The notes: a model not told the origin generated them from the letters alone. Positions 19,887-29,621 are shown, counted from the first letter of the stretch. The stretch is DNA of 64,000 nt from Chthoniobacter sp. (GCA_021414005.1 JAIOPH010000019.1:372001-436000); one strand, 5' to 3'. Program-made: numbers and translations.

Positions 19887-20669
19887 TCAAGGGGCGGTAG
19901 GAGCATTGCCGGTCAACGCTTTATAGACAGTCGCGGCAATGAGCGTCTGACCTACATCGTTGGGGTGGATTTTGTCAGGGATGAGTTCGCCTTTGCCTTT
20001 GAAGGCACCGTGGATATCGATGATGCCGACCTTCGTGCGTTTGGCGACCTCATCCATCAGGGGGATCAGTTCCAGGATGTTGTCCTCGCTGCCATCGGGC
20101 TCGGTGATGGTGGGTGGGTAGCAGATGAAGACGCGGGGTTTGGAGGGAAGTTCAGACAACTGCTTGATCATGGCCAAGTAGTTGGCTACGAAGTTAGGCT
20201 TGCTGTTTTTCCAGGCAAGCGGCCTGACGTCATTGGTTCCCAGCATGATGACGACCACATCGGGATTGAATCTTATGGCGTTCTGGTAGTAGTCTGTTCT
20301 CTGGTAGGCAAGGAGATACGTGCCGCCCAGACCGAAATTGCCCACCTCATAGGTGCTGCCCAACATTTTGGCGATCTGGTCCGGCCACGACATGCCCTTG
20401 GTGACGCCAAACCCTCCCGTGATGCTGTCGCCAACGCACGCGAGTTTCACCGCCTTTCCATCCTTGATGGGGGGCGCATCCTTCTCAGCACCTTGAGTGG
20501 GTGCGCCTATGAAAAGGCTCAGCAGCAGGGAAAGTAAAGTTTTCACGATTCCATGCGTGGGCGGTCTCCTTTGGCTTGTGAACCCACCCACATTCCGAGG
20601 AGCCTCATGTTTTCCGCACGAAATTCTGTGATCCAACGTGTTTTGCAAAGATTTTCGTTTCATGGTCAT
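19887..20669 (-). CDS. SGNH/GDSL-family hydrolase (secreted esterase)
   Basis: Likely carbohydrate esterase or lipase-like hydrolase of the SGNH superfamily. Numbered from the ATG at 20669 (260 residues): block I 'CVGDSITGG' with nucleophile Ser82, block II Gly in 'NFGLGG', block III 'GTND', and block V 'DKIHPND' giving catalytic Asp and His. A signal-peptide core 'LLSLLLSLFIGAPTQG' lies at 45-60, so the long N-terminus is suspicious. Alternatives are the third-codon ATG (20663), which has AGGA eight bases upstream, or a GTG at 20546 directly before the signal core. That GTG overlaps the stop of a four-codon ATG mini-frame. It lies 77 bp after the giant split gene and 30 bp before the DUF6807 fusion gene, so it is probably part of the same transcript. 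Substrate unknown; acetylated glycan is a guess from context. Confidence 0.88.
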   Translation of the reverse strand: MTMKRKSLQNTLDHRISCGKHEAPRNVGGFTSQRRPPTHGIVKTLLSLLLSLFIGAPTQGAEKDAPPIKDGKAVKLACVGDSITGGFGVTKGMSWPDQIAKMLGSTYEVGNFGLGGTYLLAYQRTDYYQNAIRFNPDVVVIMLGTNDVRPLAWKNSKPNFVANYLAMIKQLSELPSKPRVFICYPPTITEPDGSEDNILELIPLMDEVAKRTKVGIIDIHGAFKGKGELIPDKIHPNDVGQTLIAATVYKALTGNAPTAP

Positions 20670-20746
20670 TTTCCTGCGGGAGCGAGCGGTTGAGAGCTTT
20701 CAAGTAAGGTGTCGTTAGTCAGCATAGAGTATTCGGGGTAAAAGTA

Positions 20747-23518
20747 TTAGGGTTTGCGCCCCTTGCCTGCGACACCTGGCGTCACTGTGACATTGCTAAT
20801 CTTATCCAACCAAGAGTTCGCCTTGGTGGTGCCGAAAAACCCGATGCTCAAATCGCCCGCATTGGTGAGGGTTTTGGTCATCGTATAGCTCTTCCAGCTA
20901 TTTTCGGACAACGATGTGGTGTCGAACTCCATGGGATAAAGGGCCGTATCGACCTTGAAATAGGCCACCCCTTTGCCCCCCGTCGCGCCTTTTGACCTCC
21001 CGAGCGAAAAAGTCACAGAAACCGTGTCACCGACGGCCACACTTTCCCCCAAGTTCTGAGCGATCGGAGCGGTGGACGGCACGTCATCCGTGCTGATGAG
21101 CGCGATCCAATTGCCGTCAGGCACGCTGGTGAAGGAACCACCGGTCACGGCTTGAATTTGCTGGTAATTCCCAGGCAAGCCTGTGGAGGGCCACGGGCTT
21201 CCAAACCTGGCCCAAGGACCACCAAGCCCGTTACCCGGCGTTTCAAAACTTCCGTTTGCCACCTCGATTATGGATGCCGACTTGACGGTGATAGTCAGGG
21301 TGGCATCCGTGCTGAAGGCCGTCCCATCGCCCACCTGAAACTTAAACGAGTCGGCTCCTGCGTAGTTCCCGATTGGCGTATAGGTAAGCGTCTCGATGTT
21401 GGCCACTTGAATTGCCGCGCCTGGAGTCAGGGTGGTCCCACCCAGCTTGAGTATGCCATGGGCCGGGAGCAAGGTCACCTTGATTGCACCCAACCTGTCG
21501 CCAGAATCAACATCTGCAAACGGGAAATCCACGGCAGCAAACGTCTTGACGGCGTCGCTTTTCAAGACCAACGAAGCGGCGGCGGATGTGGGTGCATGGT
21601 TCACATGCGTGACATTCACTGTCATTACCGCGTTGGCGCGGCTCCATAGGTTGTTTGCATTCTTAACCTTGATTCCCATTATCGTGTATGGAGTGCCGTT
21701 CCCATTCAACGCCGACTGGTAAGTGAGATTGCCAATTTCGGCCGCCGCCACCGTGAGCGGCACAGTCGAAACGGGGGATCCTTTCAACTTCAGTGTGCCC
21801 TTCGCAGGGAGCGAGGTGATCTGCACCTCGGCAAGCGCGACCGATTTCGGATCCGCGTAGCCGAAATTGCTTGCCGTCAGCGCCGTTGCCTTGTCCTCCA
21901 AAGTTGTCAGCGCGGCATTTATTGAAGACGGCGTAATAGGATCCCTGCTGGCCGTGACGGTATAGACTTTGGTGGAGCCGTCCTGTGCGGTGAGGGTGTA
22001 GGTTTGCGCAGTGGAGAAATTTCTCTTCGTTCCGGATGCCGGAGAGCCTGCTGCTTGCGCCGAAACCGTGTAGGCCGCGGCCAGGCTTGTTAGGTCCGTG
22101 CCATACGGCACGGTCCAAGCCACCTTGCCGGTCGCAGTGTCAATGATCGCACTGCTGCCGGAGACATTTGCACCGAAGGTCAGGAAATCCTTGGCCGTGG
22201 AGGTTGTGGCGAAACTCTGCGGCGCCGCCGCCCAGATGGTTTGCGTAGCGTTGGTGGCGCGGAAGGTGGAGTAATAGGTCGAGCCGGGAGTCAGATTGGT
22301 GAGCTTGCGTTCGAGGTCGATCGAAGCCGCCTTGCTCGGCGCGCTGATCCTGGCCGTGTTGGCCCAGCTGGCGGGGTTCATGCCGCCGTTGACGGGCCCC
22401 CAGAAAGCGACCACGTCATAGTTGTTGCCATTGCACATCAGAGTGGCGTTGAGTGTCGCCGAGGTGGTGGTGGTGGCGGTGGTGGCCTTGTTGGCGAGGC
22501 TGCCGGCGGCTGGGTAGCTCGTGGTGATCCCGTATTTGGCTGCTAGATAACCGCCGACCAACGCCTCGTCACCTGGCGACAGTGATTTGCTGTAGCCGAT
22601 GATTTCGGCAACGTCCCAGTCCATGCCGGCTTCCTTTTCGGTCCGCCCGATCTGGCAATACGGATACTTTGCCAGATTCGCCGCGCTCGCCCTGTCATCG
22701 ACGGTAATCTTGACGATCATGTAGTCGGTGATGGGCTTGAGTTCCATTGTGGATACGCCATTCTTGGAGCACGCCGCCGGCATGTCCCAGAACCCGGTGC
22801 CTTCACGCTTTACGGTGTAGCTGGAGGCTCGCACAGATAGAGAATCGTAGGATTTGCGGCCGATGAACGCACCGGGTTTGTTCCAGGTGGCGTTGGGCGA
22901 ACGCACTACGACATACTGCTCTTTAGGGAAGAACGCGCCGGCTAGGTCGAACCATCCCCCTCGGATTTGGACCGCCGGCAGTGACATCATTTGATTGGTG
23001 GCCACGGTCGCGGTGCCACTGTTCCAGACGCTGGTGTCCAAGGTCGCGTGATGCCCATTTCCGGAGCGGTCTTGCCAGGTTTTGACCGCTCCGTTGGCAT
23101 CGGTCGTGATGCCGACAGACGCGTCAAAGTGGCAAGCGAGCCCCTCCGTGATCGGAACCGTGTAGCTGTCCACCGAAATCGCCGCAACGGGTGACGTGCT
23201 GACCTGCCCTGTGCTGTAAGCGGCTCTGGCCGTTATACGGTAATCGCCCGCCGCCACATTCGTCCATGCGAACGAATAGGGCGCGGTCGCGGTGGACCCG
23301 ATCAATGTGTCGCCGTTGAAAAAGGACACCTTGGTCGCCTTGCCTAACACATCCGAGGTATCGGCCGTTAGCGTCACCGTCGTCGGCTGACCTGCCCGCA
23401 GACCAAATCGTGCGCCGTCCCGCGGCGACGTCAGGCTCACGGCAGTCACTGGAAACAACAACTCCTGCGGAATGATCATCGCGGCTTGGCGGGACGGGAT
23501 ATACCAATAGAGTTGCAC
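20747..23518 (-). CDS. C-terminal part of split giant protein, copy B (Ig/LamG/Fn3/cadherin-like/NGSFE)
   Basis: In the same frame as the gene just upstream and separated from it by a TAA at 23548-23546 plus nine codons. The frame can start at a GTG (23518), with no clear ribosome binding site. Content: last strand of PA14, an Ig-like domain, LamG/concanavalin-like domain ('DRSGNGHHATLD'), Fn3-like domain, two cadherin-like repeats, and one 'NGSFETP' jelly-roll-like module, ending in 'GKGRKP'. It has no signal peptide, so if made separately it would stay in the cytoplasm, which makes little sense for these domains. Copy A (1-6566) encodes the same order in one uninterrupted frame and continues further at its C-terminus. 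Best read as the downstream part of a gene broken by a nonsense change, or rescued by readthrough. Confidence 0.7.
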   Translation of the reverse strand: MQLYWYIPSRQAAMIIPQELLFPVTAVSLTSPRDGARFGLRAGQPTTVTLTADTSDVLGKATKVSFFNGDTLIGSTATAPYSFAWTNVAAGDYRITARAAYSTGQVSTSPVAAISVDSYTVPITEGLACHFDASVGITTDANGAVKTWQDRSGNGHHATLDTSVWNSGTATVATNQMMSLPAVQIRGGWFDLAGAFFPKEQYVVVRSPNATWNKPGAFIGRKSYDSLSVRASSYTVKREGTGFWDMPAACSKNGVSTMELKPITDYMIVKITVDDRASAANLAKYPYCQIGRTEKEAGMDWDVAEIIGYSKSLSPGDEALVGGYLAAKYGITTSYPAAGSLANKATTATTTTSATLNATLMCNGNNYDVVAFWGPVNGGMNPASWANTARISAPSKAASIDLERKLTNLTPGSTYYSTFRATNATQTIWAAAPQSFATTSTAKDFLTFGANVSGSSAIIDTATGKVAWTVPYGTDLTSLAAAYTVSAQAAGSPASGTKRNFSTAQTYTLTAQDGSTKVYTVTASRDPITPSSINAALTTLEDKATALTASNFGYADPKSVALAEVQITSLPAKGTLKLKGSPVSTVPLTVAAAEIGNLTYQSALNGNGTPYTIMGIKVKNANNLWSRANAVMTVNVTHVNHAPTSAAASLVLKSDAVKTFAAVDFPFADVDSGDRLGAIKVTLLPAHGILKLGGTTLTPGAAIQVANIETLTYTPIGNYAGADSFKFQVGDGTAFSTDATLTITVKSASIIEVANGSFETPGNGLGGPWARFGSPWPSTGLPGNYQQIQAVTGGSFTSVPDGNWIALISTDDVPSTAPIAQNLGESVAVGDTVSVTFSLGRSKGATGGKGVAYFKVDTALYPMEFDTTSLSENSWKSYTMTKTLTNAGDLSIGFFGTTKANSWLDKISNVTVTPGVAGKGRKP

Positions 23519-23545
23519 CGTGGCCGGACTGGCATTGTCATAGTA

Positions 23546-23548
23546 TTA
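23546..23548 (-). other. In-frame TAA splitting the copy-B giant gene
   Basis: On the coding strand the context is AAA ATG TAA TAC TAT; copy A has AAG ATG GAA TAC TAT at the same place (near 3500). A single G-to-T change explains the stop. Both sides remain open in the same frame, 1,046 codons before and more than 920 after. Confidence 0.9.
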
Positions 23549-26500
23549 CATTTTCAGGTTGTATTTCTGCCCGGCAGTCAGGGTGATGGAGGCGCTGTCA
23601 TTCCAGAGGTTGGCCGCTTGGTCTTTCCAGTCGTCGATCAACTGCACGCCGTTGATCCACAAGCGAACCCCGTCGCTGGCGCGGGTGGAAAACCGGTAGG
23701 TCCCGGTCTCGGGCGCGAGCACCTGCCCGGTCCAGCGCACGCTGTAGGTGCCCGCAGCAAGCGCGACGGGCGGGGAGGAACTCCAGTCAAAGTTGACAGA
23801 GGAATCGATACGTCTCGTCTTCGGCGCAGTGAAATCCAGGTTGTCAAAATAACTCCCGGTCAGTCCGGTGCCGCCAGCGCCCACGACCACATGCACTGTG
23901 GCCGGAGACGAAGTAGTCAGGCTGTCGGTGGCCGTGAACGTGAACCGGTCCATGCCCTGATAGCCAGTGGCTGGGGTATAGATCAGGTTGGGAGGTGAAC
24001 CTGTTAGAACGCCATGTTCTGGTTGGGTCGCGACCGCGCAGGCCACCGGAGTTGTGCGGCATGAATAGCCAGCCAGGGCAACGGCTTTGGCCGTGTTGAC
24101 CGGGGTGGCTAGGATGTTCGGGGTGGCCACCGGCAGGGCATAGACGGGCGCAGGGTGGGTCGTGGCGGATTCCAGAGAGGTCACGGCTTTTACGAGTGCG
24201 TCGTAGTTTTTACCGGACGGCTCCCAATTCGCGACAGCAGCACGCAAATCCGGCAGCGTCCAGCGGGCCGCTTCGCCATATTTCGGTAATTCGGTCAGGG
24301 CATATGACTTATAGAAGGATACGTTATCGTTGATGACCGGGATTCCATCCTGCACCTTGGTCCGCGACATAGCCCTCATGGCTGCGATCGGCGGATAACC
24401 GCCCATGAAAGTGTCCATCGGTGTCTGGACTTTGGCACATTCGACCAATTCCGGAAACAACGCTTGCACGTCGGATTGGCCCAACAAATTCTCCACGAAG
24501 TTGTTGAGTTGGCCACGGCAATTGCCGGTCGGTTGTTGGAGCCCGACGCGCACCGCCGGATAGAGCAGGTTCTTGTCGGCTTTGAGCATGGTATCTGCAC
24601 ACTTACCGAACAGTGTCCCTGCCAGAAAGCCGTTCGCCATCTGTAAGAAGTCGTTTTCATTAAAGCCCGGATCCCAGGGAAGGGGGGGCGTCACATTGGA
24701 GATAAACGCATCCGCCATGTCGGGCACGGACGATGCCAGCGCCGCCTCATCCAATTGCCCCAGCGCGAGGGCGGCTCTGGCGCGCACCCACATGTCGGAG
24801 TCCTTGAGCCGGCGGGTCAGGGCGGGGATCGCGCTGGCGGTTTTCAGGCAACCCAGGGCCGTGCAGGCCCCATTGCGCTGATAGATATCGGCGGGATTTT
24901 CCGCCATGGTGATGAGTGCGTTCACCTCGGTGGAGGATACCGAGCGGGTGGCCAATTCGGTGGCGGCATTCAACCTGACAATCGGATCATATTCGCCGAG
25001 TGCGGCGATGAGTTGCTGCTTGGTATAGCCGCTGCAAACCGAGGCGAATTCTCCGGCCCAGAGGGCATTGGTTACCTTTTGGGGGCTCAGGGCTTTGGCC
25101 GGGTTTAATCCTTTGCCCGTGATATAGAGCTTTTTCAAGGGCATGGCGGCGTGCAGGAGATAATAGGCGGTTGGATTACCCCAATACGAATAAGTATTGT
25201 CCCAGTAGGCGTTGATGGTCTGATCTTTGACGGTGCGGTCATGACCCTGCCCGGCCCCCCACTGCTCGCCACCTTCATAGACAAACGAGCCGTCACAGCG
25301 GCGCTTCATGTCCCGGTCCCAGCGCACTCTTTTCGCGAATTCCGCGCCTGCGGTCGGGCCGCCCATATTGGCGCCCAACTGCGTCCACAGGTAGGCAAAT
25401 CCCTGACCCGTGTGCCCGTAGGCCTCGCCTCTGATTCCCGCTACGCACATCCGCGAGAAATACTCCGCCTGCTCAGGCTTGTCGTCCATGCAACTGAACA
25501 AGACCGCACACATGGCGTCTTTGCCATTGCTGCGATGATCAAAATACTGCCGTCCCTTCCCCTCGATTTGGTGCTCGCCCCAAAACGGTTGGTGTTCGCC
25601 GTAGGGAATGGACCCACCGTTGACAAAATAGCCGAAGAAACCAGCGGTCCGCTTGATGGCCGGATCAATCTCCGGATCCACGACGCCCGCCTTCTTGCCC
25701 AGCACAATGGTAAGCTGAACGGCTAGTCCGGCCGAATTGATCGCGCCATAAGGAGCGATTGACCCATGTCGCCCATTCCCCCAGCCGCCAGGCGGCGGGA
25801 GTGTTGCCAAACCGTGGCCAGCCGTGCCGCACAGATCCGAGTTTTTGGCCGCACATTTGACATACTCGCTGAGTCCGGGAAACACTTGGGCGTCTTTGGT
25901 CAGCATATAATACTCGGCAAGAAAGATGCCGTTGTAGAAATGCCAGGCGTCCCCGCCGGCAACATAACCCTCAGGCACCAGATGCCGGGCATAAGCCTGC
26001 ACCATCGGCAGATACGCGGGATCGCCGGTTGCCATCAGGGCCAACGCACTGATGGCGCCTCGCCCGTCATCCGCGCCCCAATTGGTAGCGTTCATGCTTT
26101 GCGCGAGACTCTTGGCGGCGTTGGCCATGATCTTGGCGGACTTGGGACAATTGTAGGGCGCGGTGTCCGAGTAGGCACCCATGACGGGCAGCGTGATGGA
26201 GACATCGAGGATGGCCCCCTTCCGCCAGCGCTTGAGCTTGAGCACGCCGTTGCGGGCCTCGGCATCGCCAATCGCCCCGCCCAGGCTCTTGCGCGCATCG
26301 CTGGTGAAGAGAGGCACGGCACCTGCGCCCCCCGTGCTCACGCCTAAAATCACATCGTCAACAGCCAGGACTCCGGCGGCCGGCGTTCCGTCGGCCACGG
26401 CAGTCACCAGAATCTGATAGGGCGCAAAAGCCGTAACATCATCATGATTCATGGTCTCGGGCCAGGCGTGGTAAATCCATCCGCGCATCCCCGTTGGCCC

Positions 26501-26686
26501 GAGGTTCCAAGTCCAGGCACGGTTGATCTTGGCTAGATCCGTTTTCGTGAGATCGGGCGCCTTGCTCTCCTTAACGGACGGCGCATCCTCCGCTGCGAGT
26601 CGGCATGATGTGGAAATGGCGATGCCAAACACCAGGATGAGCAATGTTCTCACGAAAAAACGAAGGTTAGATTGCTCTATTTGCAT
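23546..26686 (-). CDS. N-terminal part of split giant protein, copy B (PDZ/alpha-barrel/HEAT/cadherin/PA14)
   Basis: 1,046 residues from the ATG at 26686, chosen because it gives a signal peptide ('RTLLILVFGIAIS'); an upstream in-frame ATG at 26788 would overlap the previous gene. Domains: PDZ-like segment (about 85-115, 'GTPAAGVLAVDDVILGV'), a large alpha-rich domain (about 130-560) with 'GDAWHFYNGIFLAEYY', 'YGEHQPFWGEHQ' and 'GHTGQGFAYLWT' (DUF6288-like), HEAT-like repeats (about 580-720), a cadherin-like domain (about 855-945) and a PA14 domain (about 953-1046) cut before its last strand by the stop. Histidine and aromatic clusters suggest a binding or catalytic cleft, but no reaction is known to me. 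It lies 53 bp after an FG-GAP gene. Copy A shows the intact architecture. Confidence 0.85.
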   Translation of the reverse strand: MQIEQSNLRFFVRTLLILVFGIAISTSCRLAAEDAPSVKESKAPDLTKTDLAKINRAWTWNLGPTGMRGWIYHAWPETMNHDDVTAFAPYQILVTAVADGTPAAGVLAVDDVILGVSTGGAGAVPLFTSDARKSLGGAIGDAEARNGVLKLKRWRKGAILDVSITLPVMGAYSDTAPYNCPKSAKIMANAAKSLAQSMNATNWGADDGRGAISALALMATGDPAYLPMVQAYARHLVPEGYVAGGDAWHFYNGIFLAEYYMLTKDAQVFPGLSEYVKCAAKNSDLCGTAGHGLATLPPPGGWGNGRHGSIAPYGAINSAGLAVQLTIVLGKKAGVVDPEIDPAIKRTAGFFGYFVNGGSIPYGEHQPFWGEHQIEGKGRQYFDHRSNGKDAMCAVLFSCMDDKPEQAEYFSRMCVAGIRGEAYGHTGQGFAYLWTQLGANMGGPTAGAEFAKRVRWDRDMKRRCDGSFVYEGGEQWGAGQGHDRTVKDQTINAYWDNTYSYWGNPTAYYLLHAAMPLKKLYITGKGLNPAKALSPQKVTNALWAGEFASVCSGYTKQQLIAALGEYDPIVRLNAATELATRSVSSTEVNALITMAENPADIYQRNGACTALGCLKTASAIPALTRRLKDSDMWVRARAALALGQLDEAALASSVPDMADAFISNVTPPLPWDPGFNENDFLQMANGFLAGTLFGKCADTMLKADKNLLYPAVRVGLQQPTGNCRGQLNNFVENLLGQSDVQALFPELVECAKVQTPMDTFMGGYPPIAAMRAMSRTKVQDGIPVINDNVSFYKSYALTELPKYGEAARWTLPDLRAAVANWEPSGKNYDALVKAVTSLESATTHPAPVYALPVATPNILATPVNTAKAVALAGYSCRTTPVACAVATQPEHGVLTGSPPNLIYTPATGYQGMDRFTFTATDSLTTSSPATVHVVVGAGGTGLTGSYFDNLDFTAPKTRRIDSSVNFDWSSSPPVALAAGTYSVRWTGQVLAPETGTYRFSTRASDGVRLWINGVQLIDDWKDQAANLWNDSASITLTAGQKYNLKM

Positions 26687-26739
26687 CGATTGATGGAATG
26701 GGATCCGTTTGGAATTGTGGGTAGAGGCGGTTGTATCCT

Positions 26740-27942
26740 TCACTTTCCGACGTTCCAAAGAATGTGCGTCCCACTCTTCCCCGCACACACGATGTCTTTC
26801 CAGCCGTTGCCATCGAGATCCACAACACGCATTTGCAGACCGATGCCGGGGCCATTTTCAGCAATGGGGAATCTCTGGAACTTCTTTTGCCCCTTGTCCC
26901 ACTTGAAGTAGTAGATGGCACCGGGGTCCGCATCGCCGGGATCGTTGCCGCTATGCGCCTTGAAGCGACGTCCCGTAATTAGTTCAGGCTGGCCATCGTT
27001 GTCGAGGTCTTCCCATGCGAGGACGTGCGGTTGCGAAAAGCGGTCGTCAATGAGGTGCCGCTTCCAGTGGGTACCGCCGTCCTTTTTGTCTTCGAGCTGC
27101 TCCTCCCAGTAGAGGCCGAAATTGTGGCCGTTGCCCCAAATGATGTCGTTGCGTCCGTCACCATTGAGATCGACCACGATCATTGGACAGCTCGCGTTGG
27201 AAAAATTCCAGTCGTTGTGCAAGGTCCACGGTTTCGTTGCCGCGTCCTGCTTTGGGCGCTCATACCAACCGTTGCCGAAGATGATGTCTTCCAACCCATC
27301 ACCATTGATATCGCCGAAACCAATTCCATGACCATTGACACGGCCGCCACTTTCATGGATGACCCACGGCTTGAGGATCGGTTCGCCCTGGTCGTTCTTC
27401 GCGAGCTTGTAGGCCATGGCCGGATGGGACTCGTTCCATGAGTTCACAATAAGCTCCGGCACGCCGTCACCATCGAGGTCTCGAAACCCCGTCCATTCAT
27501 TTTCTTTGAGTTTGGTATCGATCAACACGTGTTTCTTCCACAGCTCGCCCTTGGCCAGTCCGTCGGCTTTCGGGTTTTCATACCAGCAGATTTCGGTGTC
27601 CATAAACGAGCTGCTGATAATGTCGGACCATCCGTCGCCATTCACATCCCAGGCGTGTTCACCGTTATTCGTGAGGTAATCCGGCGGCTGAGGGCTCAGT
27701 TTGCGCAGCGGCTTTTGTGTTTTAAACTCGGGGCCCGGATACCAGAACTCGCCGGCACTGATGTCGAGCTTGCCATCGTTGTTAAAGTCCGCGATGGCGC
27801 AGCCTTCATTGTTGTCCAATCGCAATTGTTGGACGCGCAATTTCAAACCTGCGGCGGCGTTCTCAGCGGGCGCGTCAGCAGCATGAAGCGCAACCAGCGG
27901 TATCAGAAAGAAGGAAAAAATGTGTGTTAGCGTGTGTTTCAT
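26740..27942 (-). CDS. Secreted FG-GAP/VCBS repeat protein
   Basis: 400 residues with a clear signal peptide (1-22, ends 'LHAAD'). At least six repeats carry a calcium-binding loop of the D-x-N/D-x-D-G type: 'DFNNDGKLD', 'DVNGDGWSD', 'DLDGDGVPE', 'DINGDGLED', 'DLNGDGRND', 'DLDNDGQPE' and 'DLDGNGWKD', each followed by a short strand. This predicts a seven-bladed calcium-stabilised propeller, like integrin-alpha or aldos-2-ulose dehydratase propellers. Such proteins can bind or act on polysaccharides; no catalytic residue can be assigned here. It sits 24 bp after the sialate-O-acetylesterase gene and 53 bp before the giant copy-B gene, so it is probably in the same operon. An enzymatic lyase role is possible but unproven. 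Confidence 0.9.
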   Translation of the reverse strand: MKHTLTHIFSFFLIPLVALHAADAPAENAAAGLKLRVQQLRLDNNEGCAIADFNNDGKLDISAGEFWYPGPEFKTQKPLRKLSPQPPDYLTNNGEHAWDVNGDGWSDIISSSFMDTEICWYENPKADGLAKGELWKKHVLIDTKLKENEWTGFRDLDGDGVPELIVNSWNESHPAMAYKLAKNDQGEPILKPWVIHESGGRVNGHGIGFGDINGDGLEDIIFGNGWYERPKQDAATKPWTLHNDWNFSNASCPMIVVDLNGDGRNDIIWGNGHNFGLYWEEQLEDKKDGGTHWKRHLIDDRFSQPHVLAWEDLDNDGQPELITGRRFKAHSGNDPGDADPGAIYYFKWDKGQKKFQRFPIAENGPGIGLQMRVVDLDGNGWKDIVCAGKSGTHILWNVGK

Positions 27943-27966
27943 TGTTGAAGTAAGGCTTGGCTACCT

Positions 27967-29541
27967 CTACCACTCATCGGTGCGGAATGGTGAAGCGGGT
28001 AGACCTTCGTTGTTATATAGGTTGCAGCCGTCGGGATTGGACGCGAACGCGTAACGGACTGCCACGGGCTTCGGCACATCGGGCGAAGACACCACCACCG
28101 TCGTGCCATCAATGACCGCATCCGCCCAAATCCACTTTTTATCCTCGCCCGCGATGGCGAATTTCTGCAGTCTACCTTTGGGTTCCTTAACCACGGGGTC
28201 ATAGCCCCTTTTCGTTCCTACCATAAGACCTGAACCGACAGAGTCGAAAATGATCCGGATCTTGGAGCCCTCGATTTTCATTTGCTTATAAAGCGGGCCG
28301 CTATAGACGAGATTCTTCTTGCCGTAGTCCTTGACCAGCGCCCAGAGCGCCAGCCGCTCGCCGACATCCTTCTTGTTCTTGGCATGCACATCCCCAGGAT
28401 TGCCGATGTCGGCCAACTCAATGGCCACCGCCATGCCGGTATTGGGGACGGCAAGCGATTTCAACTGTGCCATGCGCAGTTTGGCCCAACCGCCATCGTC
28501 CGCTCCCGCATCGTTGGCCGGATTGCCGTAATTGGCGAGTTGCACGAAATAAAATGGAAAGTCGCCCTGATTCCATGCCTTGCGCCAACTGCCAATAAGC
28601 GAACGCTGCTTTGGGAAGTAGGTATCGGCGTTGCTGCAGTTCGATTCGCCCTGATACCAGAGGACACCCTTGATGGCGAAACGGGTGAGCGGATGGATGT
28701 AGCCGTTGTAGAGGCAACTCCAGCCTTGCGGCGCATTGTTCGAGATGGGGTAGGATGGAAACGCGAGGGTGGCGGGCAATTCTGCGTTGCTTTCGAGGGT
28801 TTTCCGCGCCTCGGTCACGTAGGCACCAATCTTGGATTGCAAGGTAGCCAGCGTATCAACGTATGTTTTGATTTGGTTATCGAGTATTTCCTTCTCCCTC
28901 GCCAGTTCCGGTGCGGAAGCCAGCCCTTCGTAGGGCGTCCACGGCTCAATGGCGGTCGCTCCCAAGGCGCTCCTGATCAAGCCTAACGGAACCCCCGTCT
29001 CCTGATGCACTTTGCGCCCAAAATAGAAACCGACCGCCGGGAAGTTTACGACCGACTGGGACGTGCAGGGGGTCCAAGGAATACAACTGACCTCCGTGCG
29101 TGGATGAGAGGCCACCACGCCGCGCATCTGGAACAGCCGTATCAGCGGAAAATTCGCCTGCTTGAGATCGTCCGGCCTGTTGCATGCCCCCAGCACCCAT
29201 TCCATGTTTGACTGACCACTGCAAACCCAGACATCACCGACCAAAATATCATTCAGGGTGAGTTTGTTCCGGCCCGAGACAGTCATGGCCGCAGGGGTTG
29301 CCGAAACCTTCATCGGGTCGAGCTTGACGCTCCACTTGCCATCCCTGCCTGCCGTTGCCGTCTTTTCCTGACCGGAGAATGTGACCGTCACCTTTTCGCC
29401 AAAGTCTGCCACACCATAAACCGACGTGGGAATGTCCCGCTGGAGTATCATGTGGTCGGTGAAAATCCCGTTCAGGACGACATCAGCATGCACCGACATC
29501 GTTGCTAACGACATGATCGCCGACATCAATACCATTCTCAT
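27967..29541 (-). CDS. Sialate O-acetylesterase-family protein
   Basis: SGNH-type carbohydrate acetylesterase, 524 residues from the ATG at 29541. That start has a GGGAGG four bases upstream and gives the signal peptide 'MRMVLMSAIMSLATMSVHAD'; upstream in-frame sequence lacks such a signal. An N-terminal beta-domain (about 20-95, 'HMILQRDIPTSVYG') is typical of the family. The nucleophile sits in 'CSGQSNMEW' (Ser111), the oxyanion block is 'WYQGESN', and a 'GDVHAKNK' near the C-terminus supplies Asp/His. It would remove O-acetyl groups from sugars outside the cytoplasm, not necessarily from sialic acid: in Verrucomicrobiota these enzymes commonly sit with hemicellulose or other plant/algal glycan genes. 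It precedes the FG-GAP gene by 24 bp. Confidence 0.95.
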   Translation of the reverse strand: MRMVLMSAIMSLATMSVHADVVLNGIFTDHMILQRDIPTSVYGVADFGEKVTVTFSGQEKTATAGRDGKWSVKLDPMKVSATPAAMTVSGRNKLTLNDILVGDVWVCSGQSNMEWVLGACNRPDDLKQANFPLIRLFQMRGVVASHPRTEVSCIPWTPCTSQSVVNFPAVGFYFGRKVHQETGVPLGLIRSALGATAIEPWTPYEGLASAPELAREKEILDNQIKTYVDTLATLQSKIGAYVTEARKTLESNAELPATLAFPSYPISNNAPQGWSCLYNGYIHPLTRFAIKGVLWYQGESNCSNADTYFPKQRSLIGSWRKAWNQGDFPFYFVQLANYGNPANDAGADDGGWAKLRMAQLKSLAVPNTGMAVAIELADIGNPGDVHAKNKKDVGERLALWALVKDYGKKNLVYSGPLYKQMKIEGSKIRIIFDSVGSGLMVGTKRGYDPVVKEPKGRLQKFAIAGEDKKWIWADAVIDGTTVVVSSPDVPKPVAVRYAFASNPDGCNLYNNEGLPASPFRTDEW

Positions 29542-29604
29542 GCTGCCTCCCGTGGCGTTTTGTCTTTGGATAGTGCCATATTCCGGTATCGGCTCATTTA
29601 CCGA

Positions 29605-29621
29605 CTGCAAGAAATTTGCAG
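29605..29621. promoter_or_regulatory. 17-bp inverted repeat, candidate operator
   Basis: CTGCAA-GAAAT-TTGCAG, perfect 6-bp arms around a 5-bp spacer, 64 bp upstream of the esterase start at 29541 and within the 238-bp gap before it. The position suits a repressor or activator site. No second copy was found by eye. Confidence 0.3.
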
